Of a stretch of DNA of 64,000 nt, positions 55,615 through 64,000 are shown piece by piece. The stretch is from contig JAFECS010000049.1 of the NCBI GenBank assembly GCA_018241965.1, positions 50,018 through 114,017 of the forward strand. Reading direction: 5' to 3'. The translations under genes were made by a program, and so were the position numbers. Position 1 is the first letter of the stretch; each line of letters starts with the position of its first letter. Under the pieces are notes generated by a model. The model was given only the letters and a program-made list of their open reading frames with translations. It made no database searches and was not told the DNA's origin. This stretch comes from Pseudomonadota bacterium (GTDB taxonomy: Bacteria; Pseudomonadota; Gammaproteobacteria; Berkiellales; Berkiellaceae).

Positions 55615-55893
55615 ATGCGTGTACTTTCTATCAATGAATGTCATAGCGTTAATGGCAGTGCCTTTATTGAAGGCTTTGTGGCTGATGATTTTGCTGTTGG
55701 CGGCGCAGTCATTGGTTTACTGGGAGCTATTTCTCTGGGCATGGTTGCACGAGAGCGCTATCACCAACAACCCATTTCAGCATACGCGGCGGCAAAATGC
55801 ACCGTCCTAACCGCTTGGCAAGCAGCCAAATATGGTCTTTTACTAGACGGCGCAATCTTTCTTTGTGGTTTGGCCAAAAGCGCTATTCTTTAA
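55615..55893 (+). CDS. Small hydrophobic protein with double-glycine-like leader (second copy)
   Basis: 92 residues. The N-terminus [15 protein letters not shown] lines up with the 49199-49513 gene without gaps (M-R-x-L-x-x-N-E-C at residues 1-9, then Gly-Ser instead of Gly-Gly at 14-15). The rest holds [17 protein letters not shown] and [13 protein letters not shown] hydrophobic segments. The ribosome-binding site is weak (GCGGA). It overlaps the parC end by four bases, convergently. Possibly a bacteriocin-like or secreted peptide; no transporter is adjacent. Confidence 0.65.
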   Translation: MRVLSINECHSVNGSAFIEGFVADDFAVGGAVIGLLGAISLGMVARERYHQQPISAYAAAKCTVLTAWQAAKYGLLLDGAIFLCGLAKSAIL

Positions 55894-58136
55894 ATTTTGC
55901 TAATAGTACTTTCGCCGGTAAACCCTTTGGGTAATTTCTGGCCCCGTTTGCCGCGTTCACCTAAATATTGATCAAGATCCCTTGGTTTTAGCACCAATTC
56001 TTTACGTCCTTGACGCAACACTAAACTGTCTTTGTGAGTAAAGGAAAAGACTGTTGTTATCAATTCTTGTTCAGTTTTATCTTTAGCGCTGGCTATTTGC
56101 ACTATTTTATTACCTTTACCTTTAGACATCTGCGCAAATTCAGCCAGATCGATAATCATCAAACGGCCTTCATTGGTTAAAATAGCCACGCGTTTATCTT
56201 CTTTAGCCACTAAAACAGGGTTTAATGCTTTGGCATCAGCAGGCACTTTAAGCAATGCCTTACCAGAGCGATTCTTCGTAACAAGATCTTCAATTTTTGC
56301 TATGAATCCATACCCCATATCTGACATTAAAATAATGTCTTGCGAAGGCTCACCGACTAGCATACCGACAAAGGTCGCTCCCCCTTCTGGCTTTAGTTTT
56401 GAAGTTAAGGGTTCACCATGACCACGCGCTGAAGGTAATGTATTGGCCAACAGTGTATAGCTTCTTCCCATGGAATCTAAAAAGTAGATTGGATCATTAC
56501 TCTTTGCAGGCAGTTGCATCATAAAGGCATCACCTGCTTTATAGCTGAGCGTGCTGCCATCGACTTCATGGCCTTTAGCGGTTCGGATCCATCCCATGGT
56601 GGAAAGCACAACGGTCACTGGCTCAGTGGGAGCTTTATCAATATCTTTCATGACCACTGCTTGTTCACGTACAACAATGGGGGAACGACGCGCATCACCA
56701 AAAGTTTCACAATCTTGCTCTATCTCTTTTTTAACCAAATTCTTTAATTTGGTATCTGAATCTAAAGTTTGCTGCAATTTATCACGCTCAGTGGCTAAAT
56801 CTTTTTGTTCGCCTTTAATTTTTTGCTCTTCCAGTTTCGCTAAATGGCGAAGTTTTAAGTCTAAAATCGCATCAGCTTGAATATCTGAGAGCTTAAATTT
56901 TTTCATGAGAACAGCTTTAGGATTGTCCTCATGACGGATAATAGCAATCACTTCATCTATATTTAAAAAGGCAATCAATAAACCATCTAAGATATGCAAC
57001 CTTGCTTGCACTTTTTCTAATTGATAACTGAGGCGTTTACGCACCGTTTCAATTCTAAAGACGAGCCATTCTTGTAAAATCTCCAACAAGCTTTTCACTT
57101 GTGGACGACCATTTAGCCCAATCACATTCATATTGATGCGATAACTTTTTTCAAGATCAGTTGTAGCAAACAAATGCAACATCAAGGCTTCTTTATCGAT
57201 TCTATTAGAGCGTGGTTCTATCACCAGGCGCGTAGGATTCTCATGATCCGATTCATCGCGCAGATCAGCAACCATCGGTAACTTTTTGGCTGTCATTTGC
57301 GCAGCAATTTGTTCTAACACCTTGGCGCCTGAAACTTGGTGTGGCAAAGCGGTAATCACTATATCATTGTCTTCATAGGCAACTTGGGCACGCATTTTTA
57401 ACGTGCCTTGGCCTGTGGTATACACTTTTTGAATTTCATCCAGTGGGGTGATAATTTCGGCTTCGGTTGGAAAATCAGGGCCCGGAATAAATTCCATAAT
57501 CTCTTCTAAAGAAGCTTTTGGTTTTTTTAATAAGTGAATGCAAGCATTTGCCACTTCAGTAAGATTATGCGGCAAAATATCGGTAGCCATACCCACAGCA
57601 ATGCCTGAAGTGCCATTGAGTAAAATGGTTGGAAGGCGTGCTGGTAAAATTTTGGGCTCTTCGATGGTGCCATCAAAATTCAGCGTCCAATCCACCGTAC
57701 CTTGGCCCAATTCTGATAAAAAGATTTCACTAAATTTAGAAAGACGTGCTTCTGTGTAACGCATGGCCGCAAAGGATTTAGGATCGTCCGGCGATCCCCA
57801 GTTCCCTTGACCATCGATCAAAGGATAGCGATATGAAAAAGGTTGTGCCAACAGCACCATGGCCTCATAGCAAGCGCTATCCCCATGCGGATGAAATTTA
57901 CCTAATACGTCACCGACTGTTCTGGCTGATTTTTTATATTTAGCCAGGGCATTTAGCCCTAATTCAGACATCGCATAAATAATTCGACGCTGCACAGGTT
58001 TTAACCCATCGGCAAGATGTGGCAAAGCTCTGTCCATGATCACATACATGGAATAATCCAGGTAAGCCTTTTCTGAAAAGGTTTCAATCGGCTGGCGCTC
58101 TACACCTTCAAACACCACCATCGTTGATTCAGTCAT
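55890..58136 (-). CDS. parC: Topoisomerase IV subunit A
   Basis: 748 residues. Catalytic Tyr lies in [12 protein letters not shown]; the quinolone-determining region [16 protein letters not shown] has the Ser and Glu of the sensitive form. C-terminal beta-propeller-like region is present. Separates linked daughter chromosomes together with ParE, whose gene is 30 bases upstream in the same direction. Confidence 0.98.
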   Translation of the reverse strand: MTESTMVVFEGVERQPIETFSEKAYLDYSMYVIMDRALPHLADGLKPVQRRIIYAMSELGLNALAKYKKSARTVGDVLGKFHPHGDSACYEAMVLLAQPFSYRYPLIDGQGNWGSPDDPKSFAAMRYTEARLSKFSEIFLSELGQGTVDWTLNFDGTIEEPKILPARLPTILLNGTSGIAVGMATDILPHNLTEVANACIHLLKKPKASLEEIMEFIPGPDFPTEAEIITPLDEIQKVYTTGQGTLKMRAQVAYEDNDIVITALPHQVSGAKVLEQIAAQMTAKKLPMVADLRDESDHENPTRLVIEPRSNRIDKEALMLHLFATTDLEKSYRINMNVIGLNGRPQVKSLLEILQEWLVFRIETVRKRLSYQLEKVQARLHILDGLLIAFLNIDEVIAIIRHEDNPKAVLMKKFKLSDIQADAILDLKLRHLAKLEEQKIKGEQKDLATERDKLQQTLDSDTKLKNLVKKEIEQDCETFGDARRSPIVVREQAVVMKDIDKAPTEPVTVVLSTMGWIRTAKGHEVDGSTLSYKAGDAFMMQLPAKSNDPIYFLDSMGRSYTLLANTLPSARGHGEPLTSKLKPEGGATFVGMLVGEPSQDIILMSDMGYGFIAKIEDLVTKNRSGKALLKVPADAKALNPVLVAKEDKRVAILTNEGRLMIIDLAEFAQMSKGKGNKIVQIASAKDKTEQELITTVFSFTHKDSLVLRQGRKELVLKPRDLDQYLGERGKRGQKLPKGFTGESTISKI

Positions 58137-58166
58137 TTTTCATGTCCTCAAAAATTGTTCTTCAGG

Positions 58167-60056
58167 CTACACTTGCGCTAAATCGCCTTTTTCTTCTAAC
58201 CATTGTCTTCTATCAGAAGCGCGTTTTTTACCTAATAGCATGTCAAATTTTGCTGTGGCCCCAGTGGGATCTGCCAACTGCAATTGCAACAAGCGCCTGG
58301 TATCTCGAGCCATGGTAGTTTCTCGCAGCTGAATCGGGTTCATTTCACCTAACCCTTTAAAACGCTGCACGTTGACTTTGCCTTTTTTCTTTTCTGCCTT
58401 AATTCTATCTAAAATGCCTTCTTTTTCATCATCGTCCAAGGCGTAATAAACATCTTTACCAATATCAATACGATACAATGGCGGCATCGCCACAAAGACA
58501 TGGCCTTTTTCAACCAGCACAGGAAAATGTTTTAAAAATAAAGCACATAATAAAGTCGCGATATGCAAACCATCAGAATCGGCATCGGCTAAGATACATA
58601 CTTTGCCATAGCGCAATTTACTGAGATCTGTTTCACCTGGATCTAAACCAATGGCCACTGCGATATCATGCACTTCTTGAGAAGCCAGTAATTCTGCACT
58701 GTCCACTTCCCAGGTGTTGAGAATTTTTCCCCGCAAAGGCATCACTGCTTGGAATTCTCTGTCACGGGCTTGTTTAGCTGAGCCGCCTGCAGAATCCCCT
58801 TCCACTAAAAACAATTCGCCATTCATGGGATCGGTGCTAGAACAATCGGCTAATTTTCCAGGTAATGCCGGCCCTGTGGTGAGTTTTTTACGCGCGACCA
58901 CTTTGCCTTGTTTTAATCGACTTTGCGCAAAGCTAATGGCTAATTGAGCAATTTGATCGCCTAATTCAACATTTTGATAAAGCCATAAGCTAAAAGCATC
59001 TTTAACAACCCCTGACACAAAGGCCGCTGATTGACGAGACGCTAAGCGTTCTTTGGTTTGCCCAGAAAATTGCGCATCACGCATTTTAACCGATAACACA
59101 TAACAGCAACGTTCCCACACATCTTCAGGTGCCAATTTCACGCCACGTGGTAATAAATTACGGCGTTCGCAATATTCGCGCATGGCTTCAAGTAAGCCAG
59201 TGCGCAGCCCGTTAACGTGTGTACCCCCAAGGGCAGTGGGAATTAAATTAACATAACTTTCTGCCAGTATTTCCCCACCTTCTGGCATCCAAGAAAGCGC
59301 CCAACTTGCGGTTTCAGCTTCTCCTGCAAAATGACCTTCAAAAGGTTGCTCAGGTAAAAGCGTATTATTTTGGCAGCATTCTTTTAAGTAGGCTGACAGC
59401 CCATCAGCGTAGTACCAAGTTTGGGTGTTACCTGATTCTTCATCGTTAAAATGTACGGTAAGCCCAGGACATAACACGGCTTTGGCTTTTAACAGATGAA
59501 CAAGTTTAGAAACCGAGAATTTGGGATGATCAAAATATTTGCTATCTGGCCAAAAACGAATCAAGGTTCCGGTTTGTTTTTTGGCTGTCGTACCTGTGGC
59601 TTTGAGCTTGGTGGCTGTTTCACCATCTTTAAAAGACATTTCATATTGTTTGCCATCACGAAACACGGTGACTTCTAATTTTTTGGATAAAGCATTAACC
59701 ACCGACACGCCAACACCATGTAACCCGCCAGCAAATTCATAACTTTTATTGGAGAATTTTGCCCCGGCATGTAATTTGGTTAAAATAAGCTCAACACCGG
59801 ACATTTTTTCTTCCGGATGCATATCCACCGGCATACCACGACCATCATCTTTAACTGATAATGAACCGTCTTTATGAACTGTCACATAAATTTCTGTGGC
59901 ATGTCCACCAAGTGCTTCGTCGACACTATTATCAATGACTTCTTGTGCTAAATGATTAGGCCGGGTGGTATCGGTATACATCCCGGGGCGCTTACGAACT
60001 GGATCCAGCCCGCTTAATACTTCAATTGCTTGTGCGTTATATGCTTGTTTTGCCAT
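58167..60056 (-). CDS. parE: Topoisomerase IV subunit B
   Basis: 629 residues. GHKL ATPase domain (VIDNSVDEALGGHA, DDGRGMPVDMH, GLHGVGVSVVNALS) and TOPRIM domain (LVEGDSAGGSAKQARDREFQ, DADSDGLHI). Its start overlaps the nudF end by 20 bases, so nudF-parE-parC are one transcription unit. Confidence 0.98.
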   Translation of the reverse strand: MAKQAYNAQAIEVLSGLDPVRKRPGMYTDTTRPNHLAQEVIDNSVDEALGGHATEIYVTVHKDGSLSVKDDGRGMPVDMHPEEKMSGVELILTKLHAGAKFSNKSYEFAGGLHGVGVSVVNALSKKLEVTVFRDGKQYEMSFKDGETATKLKATGTTAKKQTGTLIRFWPDSKYFDHPKFSVSKLVHLLKAKAVLCPGLTVHFNDEESGNTQTWYYADGLSAYLKECCQNNTLLPEQPFEGHFAGEAETASWALSWMPEGGEILAESYVNLIPTALGGTHVNGLRTGLLEAMREYCERRNLLPRGVKLAPEDVWERCCYVLSVKMRDAQFSGQTKERLASRQSAAFVSGVVKDAFSLWLYQNVELGDQIAQLAISFAQSRLKQGKVVARKKLTTGPALPGKLADCSSTDPMNGELFLVEGDSAGGSAKQARDREFQAVMPLRGKILNTWEVDSAELLASQEVHDIAVAIGLDPGETDLSKLRYGKVCILADADSDGLHIATLLCALFLKHFPVLVEKGHVFVAMPPLYRIDIGKDVYYALDDDEKEGILDRIKAEKKKGKVNVQRFKGLGEMNPIQLRETTMARDTRRLLQLQLADPTGATAKFDMLLGKKRASDRRQWLEEKGDLAQV

Positions 60057-60690
60057 GTACTTTGCCTAAAAAAGGATGTTTATTTAAATTTATTGCTAAC
60101 CATTGCATAGCGATTACGGTTGAAGAGCTGGTTTGCCATTGGCCTTCGCTTAATGCGTTTAATGCTTTTTGGATATCAATCACATGCACTTTGATATCTT
60201 CATGTTCATGCATCATGCCTTGAATACCTGCTTTGTCTGTGGAATCAACCATGGCGCAAAAAAGCGTTGTTTTTTCAGCAAACCCACCCGGGCTATTATA
60301 ATACTCTCCAATTTTTATCCAGGCTTTAATATCACAGTTAGCTTCTTCTTTAGCCTCGCGCAGCATGGTATGTTCGGGTTTTTCATGTGCTTCGACTAAC
60401 CCTGCCACCACTTCTAATATCCAGGGGCTCATGTTAGGCCTTTGGAGCAAACCCACACGAAATTGTTCCACTAATACCAGCTTTTGCGCATCAGGATCAA
60501 CCAGTAATACAGCTGAGGCATCGCTATGATAAAACTGCTCTCTTTTTAACCATGGGCTCCATTCTCCGGAAAAACATTTATGGCGCAACTCAAGGGCTTT
60601 TAACTTATAAAAACCCTGATGCACGAAGTTATCAAGCTTAATTTCAACCGCTTCTTGTTGCCAAGAAGGGTGCCAAAAAGGTTCACCCAT
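60037..60690 (-). CDS. nudF: ADP-ribose pyrophosphatase, Nudix family
   Basis: 217 residues. The Nudix box is GLVEAHEKPEHTMLREAKEE, matching G-x5-E-x7-R-E-U-x-E-E. The surrounding fold (VLLVDPDAQKLVLVEQFRVG) fits the ADP-ribose hydrolase NudF. It breaks down ADP-ribose to AMP and ribose-5-phosphate. Linked to parE-parC, as in E. coli. Confidence 0.93.
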   Translation of the reverse strand: MGEPFWHPSWQQEAVEIKLDNFVHQGFYKLKALELRHKCFSGEWSPWLKREQFYHSDASAVLLVDPDAQKLVLVEQFRVGLLQRPNMSPWILEVVAGLVEAHEKPEHTMLREAKEEANCDIKAWIKIGEYYNSPGGFAEKTTLFCAMVDSTDKAGIQGMMHEHEDIKVHVIDIQKALNALSEGQWQTSSSTVIAMQWLAINLNKHPFLGKVHGKTSI

Positions 60691-60782
60691 GCTCCAACCC
60701 TTGCCAATATAGTATCGTGACAGAGTCTACCGGGGCTTAGAATAATTGACAATTTCATCTTTCAAGACCAATACCTGGTTTG

Positions 60783-60805
60783 TCGTATCAAGAAATATGA
60801 TACGA
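60783..60805. promoter_or_regulatory. Inverted repeat upstream of the Pcm-tolC pair (possible operator)
   Basis: Perfect 8-base arms TCGTATCA / TGATACGA with a 7-base spacer, centred about 65 bases before the Pcm-family start and ~105 bases from the nudF start, in the gap between divergent units. A perfect -35 TTGACA lies upstream at 60746-60751 but without a good -10 at 17 bases. The symmetry and position suit a dimeric regulator; the protein is unknown. Confidence 0.4.
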
Positions 60806-60860
60806 TGCGTGGTTAATTATCACTTCAAATATTATTTATAAAACTTTCTTGGGTAAAATG

Positions 60861-61517
60861 ATGAACTTTCAACTCGCGCGCTCAAATATGGTCGCCCAAC
60901 AAGTAAGGCCTTGGCATGTACTTTCTGAGCAGGTTTTATCGGCCCTGTTGCAAGTTCAACGTGAAAATTTTGTGCCCATGGCGTATCACAACCTGGCTTA
61001 CAGCGATACTGATATCCCCTTAAGCGAAGGTCAAACCATGCTGCCGCCCAAGATTGTTGGCAGGGCGTTACAGGCGCTTGATCTAACGATGCAAGACAAA
61101 GTATTGGAAGTGGGGACAGGAACAGGTTATGTGACGGCGTGTTTAGCAAAACTTGTAGGCGAAGTGGTCAGTGTTGAAATTCAGCCAACGTTGTTAGTGC
61201 AAGCACAAGCCAATTTGAAAGGGCTAAACTTGCGCCATTTAACACTTAGCCAGGGCGATGCTGTTTTTGGATGGGATGAGCATGCCCCTTATGATGCGAT
61301 TTTTGTAACAGGCTCTTATCCCTTAGGTGTGCCTGAAAAAATTTGTGAACAACTTCGCACTGGCGGTAAGCTTTTTGCTTTTACCGGCGTAGAGCCAACT
61401 ATGAGAGCCGTGTTGATTGAACGTCATGGTAAATCACAATATTCGACAAATACACTTTTTGAAACGGTTGTACCTGCTTTAATTCATGCGCCACAACCCA
61501 AAATATTTCAATTTTAG
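60861..61517 (+). CDS. Protein-L-isoaspartate O-methyltransferase family protein
   Basis: 218 residues from the second of two tandem ATGs (60858/60861). Motif I LEVGTGTGYVTACLA and the N-terminal NMVAQQVRPWHVLSE are the Pcm pattern. The family repairs isoaspartyl residues, but members next to tolC are often divergent and may act differently. It lies 12 bases before tolC, an arrangement I recall from Legionella and Pseudomonas. Confidence 0.88.
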   Translation: MNFQLARSNMVAQQVRPWHVLSEQVLSALLQVQRENFVPMAYHNLAYSDTDIPLSEGQTMLPPKIVGRALQALDLTMQDKVLEVGTGTGYVTACLAKLVGEVVSVEIQPTLLVQAQANLKGLNLRHLTLSQGDAVFGWDEHAPYDAIFVTGSYPLGVPEKICEQLRTGGKLFAFTGVEPTMRAVLIERHGKSQYSTNTLFETVVPALIHAPQPKIFQF

Positions 61518-61529
61518 AACGGGTGAATA

Positions 61530-62870
61530 ATGGGTTCGTTTCGTAATTTATTATTATCTTTAGTAGTTGTTGCCTGCCCTTTACAAGCAGAAACCTTAAC
61601 TGATATTTATCGATTAGCGGTAAATAACGATCCAACGCTACAACAAGCTTATTTTGGCATGCAGGCCAATAAACAAATTTTGCCAGAAACCATTGCCTTG
61701 ATGCTGCCAAATTTATCAGGCCAATACACCACCACTGGCGCTAATTCTTCCATCGCGTCCCAAAACCCATTGGTAGCACAAGGTGGGTATAATACGCAAA
61801 GTTATGGATTAACTTTGTCGCAACCGATTTATCGACCTGAACTGTGGGCCCAATTAGAGCAATCTCGTCATATCTATAAAGGTGCTGAGGCTGCTTATTT
61901 AAGTGTTGCGCAAGGGCTAATAGTACGCGTGGCACAACAATACTTTGCCATATTAGCGTCTATCGATGATTTAGATTATGCCAAAGGACAAGTAAAAGCA
62001 TTTGCACGTGAGTATGAACAAGCCAAGCAACGTTTTGATGTGGGGTTAATTGCTATTACCGACGTTGAAACAGCAAAATCACGTTATGACAATGCAGTGG
62101 CTACAGAAATTTCGGCTAAAAATGCCGTGGCTGATCAATATGAAAAATTAAGAGAAATTGTCGGCAAGAAAATTGACAATGTAACTTTATTTCCTTTAGA
62201 AAAAAAATTGGCGCTCCCAGAGCCAAAACCCAACAAACAAGAAGAATGGGTGAATATGGCACATCAGTACAATCTTGATGTGATTGCCGCAAGAGAAAAC
62301 GCTAATCAGCTTAAATCGGCTATTGGCAGACAAGCCGCTGGCCATTTCCCAACTTTCGATGTGCAAGGCTCTGTGCAAAGAAGCAAAACGCCTCCACCGT
62401 TTACGGATCTTTCTTACACGCGCAGTGTTTCGTTGAATGTGCATGTGCCTATCTTTGCCAGCGGTGGCGTAGTGTTTCGTACCCGTGAAGCGCAAGCACG
62501 CTATGATGAAGCGATGCAAACTTTAGAAGAACAACAACGCTTAGCTGACGGGAACACCCGAGAAGCTTACCGAGGCGTGTTAACAGCCATTAGCCGTGTT
62601 GAAGCGCTCAAGCAAGCAGTGATTTCCAGCCAAAGCGCGCTTAAAGCAACCAAAGCTGCTTATGAAGTGGGCACCCGTACCATTGTGGATGTGTTAAACG
62701 CAGAATCGATTTTGCTTAATGCCATTCGTGAGCATTCTCAGGCTCGCTATGAATATTTACTGCAAGGGCTCGTGTTAAAACAAAATGCCGGCACACTGTC
62801 TTCAGATGACTTGTTTGCGGTCAATAATTTGATTGTGAATGCGGCGACGGAAGAGATAAAAGCTTCCTAA
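61530..62870 (+). CDS. tolC: TolC-family outer membrane efflux protein
   Basis: 446 residues with a signal peptide (LLLSLVVVACPLQA). The TolC repeat starts TLTDIYRLAVNNDPTLQQA; both halves show coiled helices, and GLTLSQPIYRPE and AYEVGTRTIVDVLNAES are family motifs. TolC is the outer-membrane channel for type I secretion and tripartite efflux pumps. No inner-membrane partner lies in the window. Confidence 0.94.
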   Translation: MGSFRNLLLSLVVVACPLQAETLTDIYRLAVNNDPTLQQAYFGMQANKQILPETIALMLPNLSGQYTTTGANSSIASQNPLVAQGGYNTQSYGLTLSQPIYRPELWAQLEQSRHIYKGAEAAYLSVAQGLIVRVAQQYFAILASIDDLDYAKGQVKAFAREYEQAKQRFDVGLIAITDVETAKSRYDNAVATEISAKNAVADQYEKLREIVGKKIDNVTLFPLEKKLALPEPKPNKQEEWVNMAHQYNLDVIAARENANQLKSAIGRQAAGHFPTFDVQGSVQRSKTPPPFTDLSYTRSVSLNVHVPIFASGGVVFRTREAQARYDEAMQTLEEQQRLADGNTREAYRGVLTAISRVEALKQAVISSQSALKATKAAYEVGTRTIVDVLNAESILLNAIREHSQARYEYLLQGLVLKQNAGTLSSDDLFAVNNLIVNAATEEIKAS

Positions 62871-62896
62871 ACGAACCCCTCTCATCGAAGATTAAT

Positions 62897-63057
62897 AAAA
62901 CCCCCCGCCGCTAAAATGCGGCGACCCCCTTTTTTGAATAATCAAAGAGCATTAATTAAAACCCCCCACCGCTTTGCGGTGCCCCCCTTTGATTCCAAAG
63001 GGGGTTGATGATCTCTTTTCCCCCCTTTGGAATCAAAGGGGGGATTAAGGGGGGTTT
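62897..63057. repeat. G/C-run composite repeat element next to DUF559 gene
   Basis: Two direct repeats AAAACCCCCCGCCGC / AAAACCCCCCACCGC (62897, 62957), each followed by a hairpin (CGCCGC..GCGGCG at 62906-62923; CACCGC-TTT-GCGGTG at 62967-62981). Then two reverse-complement palindromes: CCCCCCTTTGATTCCAAAGG onward (62982-63004) and CCCCCCTTTGGAATCAAAGG onward (63020-63043). It ends AAGGGGGGTTT, the reverse complement of the start. It fills the gap between tolC and the DUF559 gene and could also end transcription from both sides. Confidence 0.8.
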
Positions 63058-63065
63058 AAACAAAC

Positions 63066-63431
63066 TCAATTTGGCTCTTTAACCTTTAAAATAAAATTAT
63101 ATACATCATCAATTACAACATTAAGCTGATGATAGATTTCAAGGTTACTATATCTTTTAATTACTATATTGTTATCTTTTAAATATTCATCTCGAATTAT
63201 ATCTCGTTCAAAGTGGGAAGCTTCAAAATGTTGTGACCCGTCTATTTCAACAACTAATCTAATCGATGGTGCATAAAAATCTACAATATAAGGACCTAAG
63301 ATCCTTTGACGATGGAATCTTACTCCGCTTAATTTATTACTACGCACACGATCCCAAAAAAGCTTTTCAGGTTCAGTCAAATTGTTTCTCAATTCTTTAG
63401 CAGTAGGATAAAGAAGCTTTCTATATGACAT
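63066..63431 (-). CDS. DUF559 endonuclease-like protein (Vsr-like PD-(D/E)XK)
   Basis: 121 residues from ATG 63431. KELRNNLTEPEKLFWDRVRS is the DUF559 start; VRFHRQRILGPYIVDFY, then LVVEIDGSQHF, gives the nuclease core (Asp, Glu-x-Asp). Related to very-short-patch-repair nucleases; the role of stand-alone DUF559 proteins is unknown. The start codon overlaps the preceding stop by one base (TAATG) and there is no ribosome-binding site of its own, so it depends on translation of the gene before it. The downstream repeat element may be part of the same unit. Confidence 0.85.
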   Translation of the reverse strand: MSYRKLLYPTAKELRNNLTEPEKLFWDRVRSNKLSGVRFHRQRILGPYIVDFYAPSIRLVVEIDGSQHFEASHFERDIIRDEYLKDNNIVIKRYSNLEIYHQLNVVIDDVYNFILKVKEPN

Positions 63432-63625
63432 TATTGTTTTTCTGTGCCTGAAACAATTGTTCCTAAAGAAAACCATAAAAATGTAGGGTTCTCTTTGGAC
63501 AGAGTTGCATATGTGTTGGTGATAAAAGCATTAATAGCTTGGGGATTATTGCCCAACGCATTGATCTGTTCATCGGTGCGTTTAGCATGGTATAAATAAA
63601 TTTGTTCAGCTTCACTCTGGTTCAT
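63431..63625 (-). CDS. Small protein, possibly the truncated head of a larger gene
   Basis: 64 residues. AGGA precedes ATG 63625. The helix MNQSEAEQIYLYHAKRTDEQ looks natural, and the end (NPTFLWFSLGTIVSGTEKQ) breaks off in a hydrophobic stretch, as if a longer gene had been cut by the DUF559 unit that follows with a one-base overlap. No family recognised. Confidence 0.5.
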   Translation of the reverse strand: MNQSEAEQIYLYHAKRTDEQINALGNNPQAINAFITNTYATLSKENPTFLWFSLGTIVSGTEKQ

Positions 63626-63659
63626 AATGCAAATCCTTATGCATATGCTAAATATTAAG

Positions 63660-64000
63660 CTAGTTGTCGATTCTTTCTATATGAATAAAGGCAACATAAC
63701 CATCAGGCTTTTCTTTAATGTTTTTACGGTCTTTTTTTGGAATATAGTATTGATAATCCTCACTGTCTCTTAAAGTAACATATATTGCTCCCCTATATTT
63801 GCTTGTTTTCCAAGAACAATATTGTTTTTCATGATTATTATTATGGGTTGGAATAGAAAAATTTTGTATTTTTCGAGGATCATCAGATTTTTGGTACTCC
63901 ACTCTTTTCCAACCTGCATCTTCAAACTTCTTTACCCATCCATTTAAATATTCCCTTAATTTAGCTTCAGTAACCCATTCGTTTACTGAGCAAAAAGGCA
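63660..64000 (-). CDS. Hypothetical protein (5' partial, runs off right edge)
   Basis: The frame has no stop up to the window end, so the N-terminus is missing; a GTG at 63902 is only internal. 112 residues are visible, polar and rich in Trp, Tyr, Lys and Asp (REYLNGWVKKFEDAGWKR; YRGAIYVTLRDSEDYQYYI), with no hydrophobic segments. Not recognised. It is 34 bases upstream of the small gene, probably in one operon. Confidence 0.65.
   Translation of the reverse strand, partial: PFCSVNEWVTEAKLREYLNGWVKKFEDAGWKRVEYQKSDDPRKIQNFSIPTHNNNHEKQYCSWKTSKYRGAIYVTLRDSEDYQYYIPKKDRKNIKEKPDGYVAFIHIERIDN

Noticed and set aside
62882..63060. Insertion sequence ends
   Set aside because: Inverted repeats are present but no transposase and no flanking target duplication could be found.
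63660..63902. Treating the last gene as an 80-residue protein starting at GTG 63902
   Set aside because: The frame continues without a stop to the window edge, so it is a partial gene.

Overview
The window is a chromosomal segment of a gammaproteobacterium, roughly 40 percent GC by eye. Gene content and gene order point to the Legionellales/Coxiella side of the class. It carries most of the cluster found near 94-95 minutes in E. coli: psd, rsgA, orn, nnr, tsaE, amiB, mutL, miaA, hfq, hflX, hflK, hflC, yjeT (DUF2065), purA, rnr, rlmB, rpsF-rpsR-rplI, ppa and efp/epmA/epmB. Between these are genes with eukaryotic-like domains (ankyrin repeats, F-box plus leucine-rich repeats, two protease-like folds), as expected of a bacterium living inside amoebae or other eukaryotic cells. 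A 'Candidatus Berkiella'-type or other Legionellales host is a guess, not shown by the sequence.

Layout. 0-9.4 kb: the 3' part of a poly(A)-polymerase-like nucleotidyltransferase gene, sodC, trhO, an SDR gene, ppa, an unknown gene, and the operon rpsF-rpsR-rplI-dnaB-alr, with three families of palindromic repeats in the gaps. 9.6-11.5 kb: two exported histidine-rich proteins, a MarR-SRPBCC pair and a glutaredoxin. 11.5-18.5 kb: an effector-like island with an Ala/Gly-rich protein, an exported L,D-transpeptidase, a putative clan-CD cysteine protease, and a 1198-residue ankyrin protein with a papain-like (C58-type) triad in its middle. 18.6-25.1 kb: BrnQ transporter, an exported methyltransferase, an Rpn-type nuclease, and a coupled operon of symporter, SnoaL, GNAT and nitrilase. 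25.1-45.9 kb: the conserved RNA, DNA-repair and envelope cluster with tRNA-Leu(CAG). It is interrupted between hfq and miaA by TPM, LemA, YhhQ, a poly-glutamine mini-protein and a basic protein. 45.9-55.9 kb: accessory genes (F-box/LRR protein, tandem secreted CPCP proteins, two proteins with double-glycine-like leaders, a PilZ-like protein, a Pro/Gly-rich membrane protein) around epmA-efp/epmB. 55.9-62.9 kb: parC, parE, nudF, a Pcm-family gene and tolC. 62.9-64 kb: a G/C-run repeat element, a DUF559 nuclease and a gene running off the right edge.

How genes work together. epmA and epmB supply the lysine modification of EF-P encoded between them. orn, rnr and hfq act in RNA turnover. tsaE, miaA, trhO and rlmB modify tRNA or rRNA. 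nnr repairs hydrated NAD(P)H. HflK/HflC form a membrane complex that modulates FtsH. The best candidates for undescribed biology are the embedded protease in the ankyrin protein, the clan-CD-like protein next to it, the F-box/LRR protein, the two leader-bearing peptides, and the split GNAT/nitrilase pair. No secretion system, CRISPR array, prophage or complete insertion sequence is visible.
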